Assembly (NCBI RefSeq): GCF_002934265.1
Contig: NZ_PTIX01000028.1
Location: 1 to 64,000, forward strand
DNA length: 64,000 nucleotides
Origin: Actinokineospora auranticolor
GTDB taxonomy: Bacteria; Actinomycetota; Actinomycetes; Mycobacteriales; Pseudonocardiaceae
Reading direction: 5' to 3'
The notes under the pieces are model-generated. The model ran no database searches. It saw only the letters and a program-made list of their open reading frames with translations, and was not told where the DNA came from. The position numbers were made by a program, and so were the translations under genes. Positions 34,607 through 43,734 of the stretch are shown one piece after another; position 1 is the first letter of the stretch; each line of letters begins with the position of its first letter.

Positions 34607-35164
34607 ATGGGCTCGATCCTGATCATTTCCGGCAGCCCGGCGCCGACCGCGCGGGCCGGGATCCTCGTCACCCACACGGCGGACCACCTGCGCACGTTGG
34701 GACACCAAGTGTCCGTGCTGCGGGTCAGAGACCTGCCGACCGTGGCGCTGCTGGCGGAGGACACCACCGACCCGGCCATCTCGGCGGCGATGGCGTCGGT
34801 GGCCGCAGCCGACGGGATCGTCGTCGCCAGCCCGGTCTACCGGGCCGCGTACAGCGGTCTGGTGAAGTCGCTGCTGGACCTGCTGCCCGCCGGGGCGTTG
34901 GCGGGCAAGGCGGTGCTGCCGTTGGCGACCGGTGGGACGCAGGGGCACCTGGTGGCGATCGACGGCGTGCTGCGGCCGCTGCTGTTCGCCATGGGGGCGA
35001 CGAAGGTGCTGGCCGGGCACTTCGTGCTGGACCAGATGATCGCCGACGAGCGGGAGGGCGCGCACGTGCGCCCCCTGGCCGCGGCGGCGCTGGGTGAAGT
35101 GGTGCTGAACTTCTCCGAAACCGTCCGCCGCAGGCGCCCCGCGGTCGTCCCGCTCACCGGCTGA
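34607..35164 (+). CDS. NADPH-dependent FMN reductase (SsuE-like)
   Basis: This 185-residue flavodoxin-like reductase begins SILIISGSPAPTARAG, the family's FMN-phosphate loop, and has ADGIVVASPVYRAAYSGLVKSLLDLLP, a hallmark of SsuE/MsuE proteins, then PLATGGTQGHL. It supplies reduced FMN to two-component monooxygenases such as sulfonate or methionine-related systems. No monooxygenase is adjacent, so the partner is unknown. ATG 34607 follows CTGGAGGGG, a strong ribosome site. It is divergent from rnpB. Confidence 0.88.
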   Translation: MGSILIISGSPAPTARAGILVTHTADHLRTLGHQVSVLRVRDLPTVALLAEDTTDPAISAAMASVAAADGIVVASPVYRAAYSGLVKSLLDLLPAGALAGKAVLPLATGGTQGHLVAIDGVLRPLLFAMGATKVLAGHFVLDQMIADEREGAHVRPLAAAALGEVVLNFSETVRRRRPAVVPLTG

Positions 35165-35195
35165 CGCGCCGGACCGGACCCGGCAGGCGCGTCAG
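35161..35195. terminator. Bidirectional terminator between ssuE-like and rnhC genes
   Basis: CTGACGCGCC (35161-35170) pairs perfectly with GGCGCGTCAG (35186-35195). The left arm includes the stop codon of the plus-strand gene, and the stop of the minus-strand gene is 21 bp away. A 12-bp direct repeat GCGCGTCAGACC occurs at 35187-35198 and 35211-35222. Confidence 0.65.
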
Positions 35196-35215
35196 ACCGA
35201 ATGCGGGGCCGCGCG

Positions 35216-36292
35216 TCAGACCAGGTGCGAGGTGTCGTTGACCAGGCGGACGGAGGCGTTGTCGTCGGGGTAGAACTCGACGATCGACAGCGACGCCAGG
35301 TCCAGGTGCAGCCGGTAGAGCAGGGACGGCCCGACGTCGAGGCCCAGCCGCAGCAGCGCCTTGATCGGCGTCACGTGGCTGACCACCAGGACGGTCCGCT
35401 CCGGGTACGCCCCGACCAGTTCGTCCCGGAACGCCCGAACCCGCTCGTGCACCCGGTCGAAGCTCTCCCCGCCCGGCGGGGGGACCGACGTGTCCGCCAG
35501 CCACCTGGCGTGCAGCTCGGGGTCGCGCTCGACGGCCTGCGCGAACGTGAGCCCTTCCCACGACCCGAAGTCCGTCTCGATCAACGCGTCGTCAACGCGC
35601 ACCCGGCCCCCGGTGGCCGCGGCGACCGCAGCCGCCGTGCTCGTCGCCCGGGACAGCGGCGAGGCCAGGATCGGCGTGTCCGCGTCGATCCCGTCCAGCT
35701 TGGCGATCCGCCGAGCCGCCGCCTCGGCCTGCGCCTGACCGTGGTCGGTCAGCGGGACGTCGCCGCGCCCCGAGTACCGCCGGTCGACCGACATCTCGGT
35801 TTGCCCGTGCCGCAGCAGCAGGATCTTCGTCGGCGCGCCGAGCGCCCCCGACCACGCGGCGGGTGAGGTGCGGGCCGCCTGGCGGTTCACCGCCTCGCCG
35901 TCCATGGCCTGGTTGGCCAGCTTGTCGGCCCGGTGGTTCTGCGCGCGCGGGATCCAGGTGTAGGAGATCCGGGCGAAACCGGAAGCGATTTCACGTGCTT
36001 CCCCAGACAACGGCCGCATCGACGGGTGCTTGACCTGCCAGCGCCCGGCCATCTGCTCGACCACGAGCTTCGAGTCCATCCGGACCTCGACGGCGTCCGC
36101 GCCGAGCTCGGCCGCCGCGCGCAGCCCGGCGATCAGCCCCTTGTACTCGGCCACGTTGTTCGTGGCCACCCCGATCGCCTCGGCCCGTTCCGCCAGCACC
36201 GCGCCGGTCTCGGCGTCGAGCACGAGCGCGCCGTACCCGGCGGGCCCGGGGTTGCCCCGCGACCCGCCGTCGGCTTCGACAATGACCCTCAC
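35216..36292 (-). CDS. rnhC: Bifunctional RNase HI / alpha-ribazole (acid) phosphatase
   Basis: This 358-residue fusion has an N-terminal RNase HI domain (about 1-135) with catalytic Asp in VIVEADGGSRGNPGPAGYGA, Glu in NNVAEYKGL, Asp in RMDSKLVVEQ and Asp in NHRADKLAN. The histidine-phosphatase domain (about 155-358) has LLRHGQTEMSVDRRYSG, ETDFGSWEGLTF and VSHVTPIKALLR. The M. tuberculosis homologue Rv2228c removes RNA-DNA hybrids and has CobC-type phosphatase activity, linking it to the cobalamin genes nearby. GTG 36292 gives the usual family N-terminus. It ends the operon that starts at cobC. Confidence 0.94.
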   Translation of the reverse strand: MRVIVEADGGSRGNPGPAGYGALVLDAETGAVLAERAEAIGVATNNVAEYKGLIAGLRAAAELGADAVEVRMDSKLVVEQMAGRWQVKHPSMRPLSGEAREIASGFARISYTWIPRAQNHRADKLANQAMDGEAVNRQAARTSPAAWSGALGAPTKILLLRHGQTEMSVDRRYSGRGDVPLTDHGQAQAEAAARRIAKLDGIDADTPILASPLSRATSTAAAVAAATGGRVRVDDALIETDFGSWEGLTFAQAVERDPELHARWLADTSVPPPGGESFDRVHERVRAFRDELVGAYPERTVLVVSHVTPIKALLRLGLDVGPSLLYRLHLDLASLSIVEFYPDDNASVRLVNDTSHLV

Positions 36293-36328
36293 CGCGGACC
36301 ACACACTGCGACAACTCCCACTACGCGT

Positions 36329-37066
36329 TCACAGCCCCGATTCGGCGGTCCGCACGAGCACCGCGCCGCACTCCGGGCACTCCAGCACCTCGTCGCTCGC
36401 CGCCTCCCGGATGCGGGACACCTCGCGGCTGTCGAGCTCCAACCGGCAGGCCCCGCACCGGCGCGCCCGCAGCAGCGCCGCGCCGATCCCCCGCAGCTCG
36501 TGCCTGCGGGTGTAGACCTTGAGCAGGTCCTCCGGGATGCCCGGGAGGACCTTCGCGCGCTCGGCCGTGCGCCGGGCCTCGTTGGTGTCGAGGTCGGCGA
36601 GGTTCTCGTCGCGGCGGTGGGTGACGTCGGCCAGGACCTGCTCGGCCTTGCCGAGTTCGAGGTCCGCGTGCTTGGTGTCGAGTTCCACGGCCTCGCGGCG
36701 CTCCATCAGCTCCAGCAGGTCGTCCTCCAGCACGCTCTGCCGCCGTTCCAGGCTGGCGAGTTCGTGCTCCAGGTCGGTGAGCTGCTTGGCGCCGATGGTG
36801 CCGCCGGAGAGGAGTTTGCGGTCGCGGTCCTCGCGGGCCCGGACGGCGTCGATCTCCTTCTCCTGGCGGGCGGCTTCGCGGTCCAGGTCGTCGAGCTGGG
36901 TGCGGATGGCGACCACGGCGTCCCGGCGGGCGCGGACCGCCTGCTCCGCCGCGGCCAGTTCGGCCAGTTCCGGCATGGAGGTGCGGCGGTGCCGCACACG
37001 GGCCAGTTCGGCGTCGACCTCGGCGAGGTCGAGGAGTCGGCGCTGGACGGCGGGATCGGCTTTCAC
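36329..37066 (-). CDS. C4-type zinc-ribbon coiled-coil protein (Rv2229c-like)
   Basis: This 245-residue protein has a long coiled coil (about 10-175, rich in Glu/Arg/Leu heptads) and a C-terminal zinc ribbon with Cys pairs CGAC (about 204-207) and CPEC (about 230-233). The family is conserved beside nif3 and rnhC in actinobacteria and may bind nucleic acid, but its function is unsettled. GTG 37066 overlaps the nif3 stop by 4 bp (GTGA), and rnhC follows after 36 bp. Confidence 0.88.
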   Translation of the reverse strand: MKADPAVQRRLLDLAEVDAELARVRHRRTSMPELAELAAAEQAVRARRDAVVAIRTQLDDLDREAARQEKEIDAVRAREDRDRKLLSGGTIGAKQLTDLEHELASLERRQSVLEDDLLELMERREAVELDTKHADLELGKAEQVLADVTHRRDENLADLDTNEARRTAERAKVLPGIPEDLLKVYTRRHELRGIGAALLRARRCGACRLELDSREVSRIREAASDEVLECPECGAVLVRTAESGL

Positions 37067-37902
37067 CCGGTGAACCTCCCGGTTCGGGTCGGCGCGCCTG
37101 GGGCCTGGGCGGTCCAGGGATCGGTGCGGCGGGAAGAGACGTCGACTGTGACGGTACCGCCGAGGGCGGAGCGCAGGATCTCCGCCGCCTGGCCGCACCA
37201 CGGCCACTCGCTGGCCCAGTGCGAAACGTCGACGAGCGCGGGCGCGGACGGGTCGGCGAGGTGCTCGCCCGCCGGGTGGTGGCGCAGGTCGGCGGTGACG
37301 TACGCGTCGACGCCCGCCGCGGTCACCACCGACAGGTACGAGTCGCCCGCGCCGCCGGACACCGCGACCGTCCGGATCTCCCGGTTCGGGTCGCCCGCCG
37401 CGCGGACCCCGCCCTCGGTGGCGGGCAGGGCGCGGGCCACGCGCTCGACGAAGACCGCGAACGGCTCCGGCTCGGGCAGCACCCCGACGCGGCCGATGCC
37501 CGTGCGCCCGTCCGGGTTCGGGTTCAGCGGCCCGGTCACCCGCAGGCCGATCGCGGCGGCCAGGGCGTCCGAGACGCCGGGGTCGGCGGAGTCGGCGTTG
37601 GTGTGCGCGCAGTACAACGCGATTCCGGCGCGGATCAGCCGGTGCACCAGCCGCCCCTTGGTCGTGTCGGCGCCGACACCGTGCACGCCGCGCAGCAGCA
37701 ACGGGTGGTGCGCGACCAGCAACCCCGCGCCGGTCTCGATCGCCTCGTCCACAGTGGACTCGACCGGGTCGACGCAGACCAGCGCCCGCTCGATGGTCTC
37801 GGCGGGGTCGCCGCAGACCAGACCGACGGCGTCCCAGCTCTCGGCGAGCGCGGGCGGGTACGCGGCCTCCAGTGCGGCAACCGCGTCGGCGACGGTCGTC
37901 AC
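37063..37902 (-). CDS. Nif3-like dinuclear metal-centre protein
   Basis: This 279-residue NIF3/DUF34 family protein carries the metal-binding motif [15 protein letters not shown] near residue 64, [18 protein letters not shown] about residue 97, and C-terminal [10 protein letters not shown] supplying the remaining ligands. NIF3 proteins form hexamers with two metals per subunit; the biochemical role is still debated. GTG 37902 overlaps the cobC stop and the stop overlaps the zinc-ribbon gene start, so the three are translationally coupled. Confidence 0.92.
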   Translation of the reverse strand: MTTVADAVAALEAAYPPALAESWDAVGLVCGDPAETIERALVCVDPVESTVDEAIETGAGLLVAHHPLLLRGVHGVGADTTKGRLVHRLIRAGIALYCAHTNADSADPGVSDALAAAIGLRVTGPLNPNPDGRTGIGRVGVLPEPEPFAVFVERVARALPATEGGVRAAGDPNREIRTVAVSGGAGDSYLSVVTAAGVDAYVTADLRHHPAGEHLADPSAPALVDVSHWASEWPWCGQAAEILRSALGGTVTVDVSSRRTDPWTAQAPGAPTRTGRFTG

Positions 37903-38960
37903 GGGTGGACCTCCAGTTCGTCCGGGACCAGTTCGGCCAGCGCGGCCAGCAGCGGCGCGCACTCGCCCGGGGAGCGGACGGCGACCCGCAGGTGGTCCGG
38001 CCCGAGCCCGGGGAAGGTATCGCCCCGGCGCACGGCGATTCCTCGCGCGCGCAGCGCGTGCCGCAACCGTTCCCCGCCGGGGACTCGCAGCAGCAGGAAC
38101 GGCGCCCGCGGATCTCCCTGCACCAGGTGGCCCAACTCCGCGACCAGCACCTCGCGGTGGTCACGCGCATCGATCGCCGCGAGTTCGGCCTCGGCGAGCG
38201 CGGGGGCCTCGCAGCAGGCCACGACCGCCTCCAGCGACAGCGTCCCCACCGGCCACTGTGGACGGTTGCGGGCCAGTCGGGCGAGCACGTCCGGGTCGCC
38301 CAGCGCGTAGCCCGCGCGCAGGCCGGGCAACGCCCAGGTCTTGGTCAGGCTGCGGAACACCAGCACCCCGGACTCCCCCGCCAGGCTCTCCGGCTCGCCG
38401 GGCACGGCGTCCATGAACGCCTCGTCGACCAGCACGACCCGACCCGGCCGCCGCAGCGCGCGGATCAACTCGGCCGGGTGCAGGGTCGAGGTGGGGTTGG
38501 TCGGGTTTCCGACCACCACGAGGTCGGCTGCCTCCGGGACCCGGTCGGGGTGCAGGGCGTAGCCGTCCTCGGCGTCGAGGAGTACCCGGTGCACGGGCAC
38601 GCCCCCGGTGCGCAGCGCGACCTCGGGTTCGGTGAAGGACGGGTGCACGACCGCGGCCAGGCGCGGCGTCAACGCGGGCAGCAGCGCGAAGCCCTCGGCG
38701 GAGCCGTTGAGGACCAGGACCTCGTCCGGGTGGCGGCCGTGTCGGGCGGCGGCGGCCGCGCGGGCGCGCAGGTCGTCGGCGGGCGACGGGTAGGTGCCGA
38801 GACGGTCGAGGGCGCCCGCGAGCCGGTCGCGCAGCCAGCGCGGTGGCCTGCCGCCGCGCACGTTGACCGCGAAGTCGAGCAGGCCGGGTCCGGCGTCGCG
38901 GTCGCCGTGGTGGCGCAGCAGGTCGCGGTCGGCGGGGAGGGGCGGGTTGTCGCTGGTCAT
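37899..38960 (-). CDS. cobC: Class I/II aminotransferase, threonine-phosphate decarboxylase-like (Rv2231c cobC type)
   Basis: This 353-residue PLP enzyme has [27 protein letters not shown] and the PLP-lysine motif [15 protein letters not shown]. It belongs to the CobC/HisC-like subgroup, in which the product makes aminopropanol phosphate for the cobalamin nucleotide loop or acts on histidinol phosphate. The gene context (cobD at 41120 and the RnhC phosphatase) favours the cobalamin role. A -10-like TAGCAT lies about 9 nt before the ATG. It is the first gene of the cobC-nif3-znr-rnhC operon. Confidence 0.88.
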   Translation of the reverse strand: MTSDNPPLPADRDLLRHHGDRDAGPGLLDFAVNVRGGRPPRWLRDRLAGALDRLGTYPSPADDLRARAAAAARHGRHPDEVLVLNGSAEGFALLPALTPRLAAVVHPSFTEPEVALRTGGVPVHRVLLDAEDGYALHPDRVPEAADLVVVGNPTNPTSTLHPAELIRALRRPGRVVLVDEAFMDAVPGEPESLAGESGVLVFRSLTKTWALPGLRAGYALGDPDVLARLARNRPQWPVGTLSLEAVVACCEAPALAEAELAAIDARDHREVLVAELGHLVQGDPRAPFLLLRVPGGERLRHALRARGIAVRRGDTFPGLGPDHLRVAVRSPGECAPLLAALAELVPDELEVHP

Positions 38961-39016
38961 CGCCGCCAGATGCTAGTGCGTCCGGCGGTCCGCCCCGGTA
39001 CTCCTACCCTGGCCGC

Positions 39017-39469
39017 GTGCACATCTGCTTCGTCTGTACCGGCAACATCTGCCGCTCCCCCATGGCCGCGCTGGTGTTCGCCGAGCACCTGCGCCGCGCG
39101 GGGTTGGCCGACCGGGTCCGGGTGACCAGCGCGGGGACGGGCGGCTGGCACGTCGGCGAGCCCGCCGACCCGCGCACGGCGGGTGTCCTGGCCCGCAACG
39201 GCTACCCGGACGAGCACGTCGCCGCCCAGCTCGACGACGACCACCTGTCCGCCGACCTGCTGGTGGCGATGGACGCCGGGCACGCCCGCGCGCTGCGCGC
39301 CCAGGGCGTCGACCCGGACCGCGTGGTGCTGTTCCGGTCCTTCGACCCCGCCGCCACCGACCTCGACGTCCCGGACCCGTACTACGGCGGCCCCGAGGGG
39401 TTCGACGAGGTGCTGGCGATGGTCGAGGCCGCCTGCCCGGAGCTGCTGGACTGGGTCAAGGAGAACTGA
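39017..39469 (+). CDS. ptpA: Low-molecular-weight protein-tyrosine phosphatase family, PtpA-like
   Basis: This 150-residue enzyme has its active-site loop CTGNICRS (nucleophile Cys7, Arg13) at the N-terminus and general acid Asp in DVPDPYYGG. Family members dephosphorylate phosphotyrosine; some act on ribulosamine-5-phosphate on proteins. The next gene, 3 bp downstream, encodes a fructosamine-kinase homologue, which makes the second activity plausible here. The PtkA-type gene found beside ptpA in M. tuberculosis is absent. GTG 39017 has TACCCT (39005-39010) 6 nt upstream, so the mRNA is probably leaderless. Confidence 0.92.
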   Translation: MHICFVCTGNICRSPMAALVFAEHLRRAGLADRVRVTSAGTGGWHVGEPADPRTAGVLARNGYPDEHVAAQLDDDHLSADLLVAMDAGHARALRAQGVDPDRVVLFRSFDPAATDLDVPDPYYGGPEGFDEVLAMVEAACPELLDWVKEN

Positions 39470-39472
39470 GCC

Positions 39473-40327
39473 GTGGACCCCCGCGAAGCCGTCGTCGCCG
39501 TGACCGAGCTCACCGGCGCCCGGGCCGTCGCGGCGTACCCCCTGACCGACAACGTCTTCGAGGTCGACACCGACGACGGCGACCTGTTCGTGGCCAAGTA
39601 CGACGCCCGCACGGCCGCTGTCACCGCCACTGCGGCGGGCATGGACTGGCTGGCCGAACCGGGGGCGGTCGCGGTGCCGCAGGTGCGCGGCGCGGACGAC
39701 CGCTGGCTGGTGATGGAGCAGGTCGAGCAGTCCCCGTGGACCCCCGACGCCGTCGCCGCCTTCGGTCGCGGCCTGGCCGACCTGCACTCGGCGGGGGCGC
39801 CCGCGTTCGGCGCGTCGACCGGCCCGGAGCGGGCGTGGATCGGGCTGGCCCCGCTGACCTGCGTCCCGGCGGACACGAGCTGGGCGGCCTGGTACGTCAC
39901 CGACCGGATCGAGCCCTACCTGCGCGGCGCCGCCGACCGCTGCCTGCTCGACGCCGACGGTGTGCACGCCGTCGAACAGGTCTGCGCCCGCGTCGACGAC
40001 CTGGCGGGCCCGCCGGAGCCGCCCGCCCGGCTGCACGGCGACCTGTGGCACGGCAACGTGCTGTGGACGGTGGAGCGGGCCTGGCTGATCGACCCGGCCG
40101 CGCACGGCGGCCACCGCGAGACCGACCTCGCGATGCTGTCGCTCTTCGGCTGCCCGGAGCTGAGCCGGGTCCTGGCGGCGTACCACGAGCACCGCCCGCT
40201 GGCCGACGGTTGGCGGGCCCGCGTGCCGCTGCACCAGCTGTTCCCGCTGCTCGTGCACACCGTCGTGTTCGGCGGTACGTACGCCCGGCAGGTCGCGGAC
40301 ACGGCCCGGGCGGCGCTGCGCGCGTGA
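39473..40327 (+). CDS. Fructosamine/ketosamine-3-kinase family protein
   Basis: This 284-residue protein-kinase-like enzyme has an N-lobe with VAKY (ATP Lys) and a catalytic loop HGDLWHGNVLW, followed by the metal-binding DPAAHGGHRETDLAML, both diagnostic of FN3K/YniA proteins. Bacterial members phosphorylate ribulosamines and erythrulosamines, which causes the sugar adduct to leave the protein. It starts 3 bp after ptpA and is certainly co-transcribed. Such FN3K-LMW-phosphatase gene pairs are known in other bacteria and have been linked to protein repair. Confidence 0.9.
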   Translation: MDPREAVVAVTELTGARAVAAYPLTDNVFEVDTDDGDLFVAKYDARTAAVTATAAGMDWLAEPGAVAVPQVRGADDRWLVMEQVEQSPWTPDAVAAFGRGLADLHSAGAPAFGASTGPERAWIGLAPLTCVPADTSWAAWYVTDRIEPYLRGAADRCLLDADGVHAVEQVCARVDDLAGPPEPPARLHGDLWHGNVLWTVERAWLIDPAAHGGHRETDLAMLSLFGCPELSRVLAAYHEHRPLADGWRARVPLHQLFPLLVHTVVFGGTYARQVADTARAALRA

Positions 40328-40347
40328 GGCCGGCCTACCGTGGTGGG

Positions 40348-41145
40348 GTGCGGTTGAGGTTGCTGCTGCGTCCGAGTTGGCTGCTGCTGGCCTTCGTCAC
40401 GGTGGCGTTCGCCGTGACGTGCTTCACGCTGCTCGCGCCATGGCAGTTCGAGCGGAACACCGAGCGGTCGGCGACGAACGCCGCGGTCCGCGCGTCCTTC
40501 GACGCCCCGCCCGCCCCCATCGGGTCGGCGCCCGCCGACGAGTGGCGCCGCGTCACGCTGACCGGCGAGTACCTGCCCGAGGCCGAGGCGCTGGCCCGGC
40601 TGCGGACGGTCCAGGGCAACGCCGCGTTCGAGGTGCTGACCCCGTTCCGGCTCGTAGACGGTTCGGTCGTACTGGTCGATCGCGGCTACCTGCGCCCGGT
40701 CGAGGGGGTCCGCGTGCCCCAGTTCGCCGCCGCCCCGACCGGCCGCGTGGACCTGCTGGGCCGGATCCGCGTGAACGAGACAACCCCCCGCGACGCGTTC
40801 GACGAAGACGGTCGCAGGCAGGTCTACGCGATCGACCCGGCCGTGGTCGGCCGCGCGGCGGGCCTCGACATCCGACCGGGCTACGTGCAGCTGGAGGAGA
40901 GCACCCCCGGTGTCCTGGGGGTGCTACCGCTGCCGCAGCTGGAGGCGGGACCGTTCCTGTCGTACGCGTTGCAGTGGATCGCGTTCGGCTCGATGGCCCT
41001 GCTCGGCCTCGGCTACTTCACCTGGCGCGAGATCCGCCCGGGCGGCGCGCTGGACACCGCCCGCCCCCGGCGCCGGTCCGTCGCGGAGATCCTGGCCGAG
41101 GACGAGGAGCGGGACCGGGTCAGCGGCGGCACCGCAGGGCGATGA
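40348..41145 (+). CDS. SURF1-family cytochrome oxidase assembly protein
   Basis: This 265-residue protein has one helix near each end (about 10-30 and 205-225), with a loop outside holding ILVDRGYLR-like VVLVDRGYLRP and GRIRVNE. The layout matches SURF1, which helps heme a insertion in cytochrome c oxidase. The acidic/basic tail after the second helix is an actinobacterial extension. GTG 40348 is preceded by TACCGT at exactly 6 nt. The 3' end overlaps the convergent cobD gene by 26 bp. Confidence 0.85.
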   Translation: MRLRLLLRPSWLLLAFVTVAFAVTCFTLLAPWQFERNTERSATNAAVRASFDAPPAPIGSAPADEWRRVTLTGEYLPEAEALARLRTVQGNAAFEVLTPFRLVDGSVVLVDRGYLRPVEGVRVPQFAAAPTGRVDLLGRIRVNETTPRDAFDEDGRRQVYAIDPAVVGRAAGLDIRPGYVQLEESTPGVLGVLPLPQLEAGPFLSYALQWIAFGSMALLGLGYFTWREIRPGGALDTARPRRRSVAEILAEDEERDRVSGGTAGR

Positions 41146-42049
41146 GCGCGGCCAGCCCGGCCGTCGCGGTGCCGATGTGCCGGGACAGCTGCACGGCCTT
41201 GGTGACGTCGATCGCGTCCGGCGCGCCGCCGTCGCCGAGCACCGGCCGGTCCTGCACGCCGTAGGGGTACTCGGTGCGGCCCCCCAGGCTGATCTTCAGC
41301 GCCCCCGCGAAAGCGGCCTCGACGCGGCCCGCGTTCGGGCTGGGGTGCGCGGCGGCGTCGCGCTGCCAGGCGATCCACGCGCCCGGCTGGTCGCCGCCGA
41401 CGGTCCTGGCCAGCAGCACGGTCAGCGCCGCCGCGACGCGCGCGGGCACGTAGTTCGCCACGTCGTCGAGGCGGGCGGAGGCCCAGCCGAAGTCGCGGTA
41501 CCGGGGCGAGCGGTGCCCGACCATCGCGTCCATGGTGTTGACGGCCCGGTAGCCGAGCAACCCGGGCACCCCCGCGACCGCGCCCCACAGCAGCGGCGCG
41601 ACGACGGCGTCCGAGGTGTTCTCGGCCACGGACTCGACGACGGCCTTGGCCAGCCCGTCGACGTCGAGCCTGCTCGGGTCGCGGCCGCACAGGTGGGGCA
41701 GCCGGTCGCGGGCGGCGTCGAGGTCGAGGCGGGCCAGGTGGTCGCCGATGACCGCGCCCTCGGCGGCCAGCGACCGACCGCCGAGCACGACCCAGGTCGC
41801 CACCGCGGTCCCGGCCACCCGGACCAGCGGGTTGCGGGCGCGTTCCACCAGCACACCGAGCCCGACGGCGCCACCGGCGAGCACGGCCGTGTAGACCACC
41901 CCGGGAGCCTTGGCGTCGCGGTGGACCAGCCGCTCCAGCCGCTGCGCGACCCGACCGAACCCGGCCACCGGGTGCCACCGCCGGGGGTCGCCCCAGCGCG
42001 CGTCCGCGGCGGCGCCCAGCAGCAGTCCGAGCGCCCGTGCCACCGACAC
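41120..42049 (-). CDS. cobD: Adenosylcobinamide-phosphate synthase
   Basis: This 309-residue membrane protein of the CobD/CbiB family attaches aminopropanol (phosphate) to adenosylcobyric acid. Signatures are DARWGDPRRWHPVAGFGR at the N-terminus, VVESVAENTSDAVVAPLLW, and YRAVNTMDAMVGHRSPRY. GTG 42049 is preceded by GAGGAGGAG, a strong ribosome site. It is convergent with SURF1 and divergent from the Wadjet operon. With cobC and RnhC it marks a partial cobalamin nucleotide-loop set. Confidence 0.93.
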   Translation of the reverse strand: MSVARALGLLLGAAADARWGDPRRWHPVAGFGRVAQRLERLVHRDAKAPGVVYTAVLAGGAVGLGVLVERARNPLVRVAGTAVATWVVLGGRSLAAEGAVIGDHLARLDLDAARDRLPHLCGRDPSRLDVDGLAKAVVESVAENTSDAVVAPLLWGAVAGVPGLLGYRAVNTMDAMVGHRSPRYRDFGWASARLDDVANYVPARVAAALTVLLARTVGGDQPGAWIAWQRDAAAHPSPNAGRVEAAFAGALKISLGGRTEYPYGVQDRPVLGDGGAPDAIDVTKAVQLSRHIGTATAGLAALIALRCRR

Positions 42050-42159
42050 CGCTCCTCCTCGCGCTGGCCCTGATCAAGTTCCCCCTGGCGGGGGAACCGT
42101 AGCGCGGGGCGGCGGCCGGGGTGCGCGGCTGTCGGCCACCCGGGCTATCGTGGCCCGCC

Positions 42160-43734
42160 GTGGAGGATGACCAGGCGGACGCCCCCGCCGCCGCGCGGTT
42201 GCAGCTCTACGCCTACCTGCAGCCCCGTGAGCACCACCACACCTACCTGGCGATCATGCGGCTGTTCACCTCGACCCTGCTGGCCGACCTGTCCGCCGGT
42301 GAGGTGTCCTCGGCGCTGGCCGCCGCCGAGCGCGACGGCCGGGTCGACATCGGCGAGTCGCACATCGACGTGGTCATCCCGCGGCTGCGGCAGCTGGTCG
42401 AGTGGGGCAACCTGGTGCACGGCCGCCGGGAGACCATCGCCGCCAGCATCGCGGAGTTCCAGCAGGGCTCCATGCGCTACCAGGTCAGCAAGCTCGCGGT
42501 GCGCGTGCAGCGCGACGTCGACGAGCTGCTGCGGGTCCCCGAGGGCGCCCGCGAGGTGTCCCGGGAGCTGCTGCCCGCGATCGAGCGCGGGCTCACCGAG
42601 CTGGGCGAGGCGCTGGCCGTGGCCGCCGCGCGCAGCCAGCGCGACCCGGGCTCGCTGCCCGCGCGCCGGGCCCGCGAGCAGCTGGCCGAGCGGGTCACCA
42701 CGCTGTTCCTCCAGCACGCCGAGCTGGCCGCGACCGTCCGCGACTTCTACGCCTACCTCGGCCAGGTCCTCACCCGCCACCACTTGGCGCCCGAGGAGAT
42801 CGCGGGCTTCCGCAACCTGCTCGTCGAGTACATCCAGGTCGTGGTGGAGGACGTGCTGCGGCACACCCCCGCCATCGCCTCGTCGCTGACCACGCTGGCC
42901 CGCTCGCGCTCGGAGCTGCTGCGGCTGCTGCGCCCGGCCGAGCAGCTGGGCGCGGCGGTGGAGCGGACCCGCGGCCGGGGGTCGGCGGACTGGCAGGAGT
43001 TCACCGACTGGTTCGTCGACCGGCCGGGAAACCCGAGCCAGGTCACCGCGCTGCGGGAGGCCACCACCCGGGCCATCGGCGCGCTGCTGGCCACGGTGCG
43101 CCGGGCCACCACCGGCGGCGGCCTGCTGCCGAGCAGGCGGGCCGAGCTGGTCCGGCTCGCGGGCTGGTTCGACGCGGCCTCGCCGGAGCGCGCGCACGCG
43201 GTCTACGCCGCCGCGTTCGGCCTGCACTCGGCGCGCAACCTGCTGCCCGCGCCGGAGCACGACGGCGACGACGAGCACACCCCGTGGGCGGACGGCCCGG
43301 CCATCGACGTCACGGTCAGCGTGCGCGGCCGGGGCGACCGCGGCGCGCGCGGCCGGACCTCGCGGATCATGGACGACCCGATCACCGAGCAGGGCCTGCT
43401 GGCCCAGGCCCGGGAGGCCGACGAGCGGCGCGCCGCGGCGGCGGACGAGCTGGCCGCGGCGGCGGCGAACCTGGACGAGGCGACGCTGTCCGGTGAGGCC
43501 CTCGGCGCGCTGTGCGAGCTGCTCACGCTGGCGATGGCGCAGCGCGAGGGCGCGGCGGACCCGGGCGCGGCGACCGACCAGGTGCGCGGGCTCGCGCTGA
43601 CGCTGACCCCGCAGGTCGGCCGCACGACCCGCATCCGCAGCAAGGCGGGCACGCTGACGTTGCGCGACACCCTCGTCGGGATCACCCGGGTCGAGACGGG
43701 CAAGAGCGGTAAAAAGGTAAGCGATGCCCGTTAA
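42160..43734 (+). CDS. jetA: Wadjet subunit JetA (TIGR02677/DUF2397)
   Basis: This 524-residue kleisin-like subunit of a Wadjet SMC complex has an N-terminal winged-helix part with YLAIMRLFTSTLLADLSAGE and HIDVVIPRLRQLVEWGNL, then a helical middle rich in Arg/Glu/Leu with RNLLVEYIQVVVEDVLRH. These are features of the DUF2397 family. It would bridge the JetC heads. GTG 42160 was chosen; TATCGT (42146-42151) is 8 nt upstream with no ribosome site. The stop lies 11 bp inside jetB, so jetA-jetB-jetC-jetD form one tightly overlapping operon. Confidence 0.88.
   Translation: MEDDQADAPAAARLQLYAYLQPREHHHTYLAIMRLFTSTLLADLSAGEVSSALAAAERDGRVDIGESHIDVVIPRLRQLVEWGNLVHGRRETIAASIAEFQQGSMRYQVSKLAVRVQRDVDELLRVPEGAREVSRELLPAIERGLTELGEALAVAAARSQRDPGSLPARRAREQLAERVTTLFLQHAELAATVRDFYAYLGQVLTRHHLAPEEIAGFRNLLVEYIQVVVEDVLRHTPAIASSLTTLARSRSELLRLLRPAEQLGAAVERTRGRGSADWQEFTDWFVDRPGNPSQVTALREATTRAIGALLATVRRATTGGGLLPSRRAELVRLAGWFDAASPERAHAVYAAAFGLHSARNLLPAPEHDGDDEHTPWADGPAIDVTVSVRGRGDRGARGRTSRIMDDPITEQGLLAQAREADERRAAAADELAAAAANLDEATLSGEALGALCELLTLAMAQREGAADPGAATDQVRGLALTLTPQVGRTTRIRSKAGTLTLRDTLVGITRVETGKSGKKVSDAR

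Noticed and set aside
35187..35222. 12-bp direct repeat GCGCGTCAGACC as possible attachment sites
   Set aside because: Only 24 bp apart, overlapping a terminator and a stop codon, with no integrase nearby.
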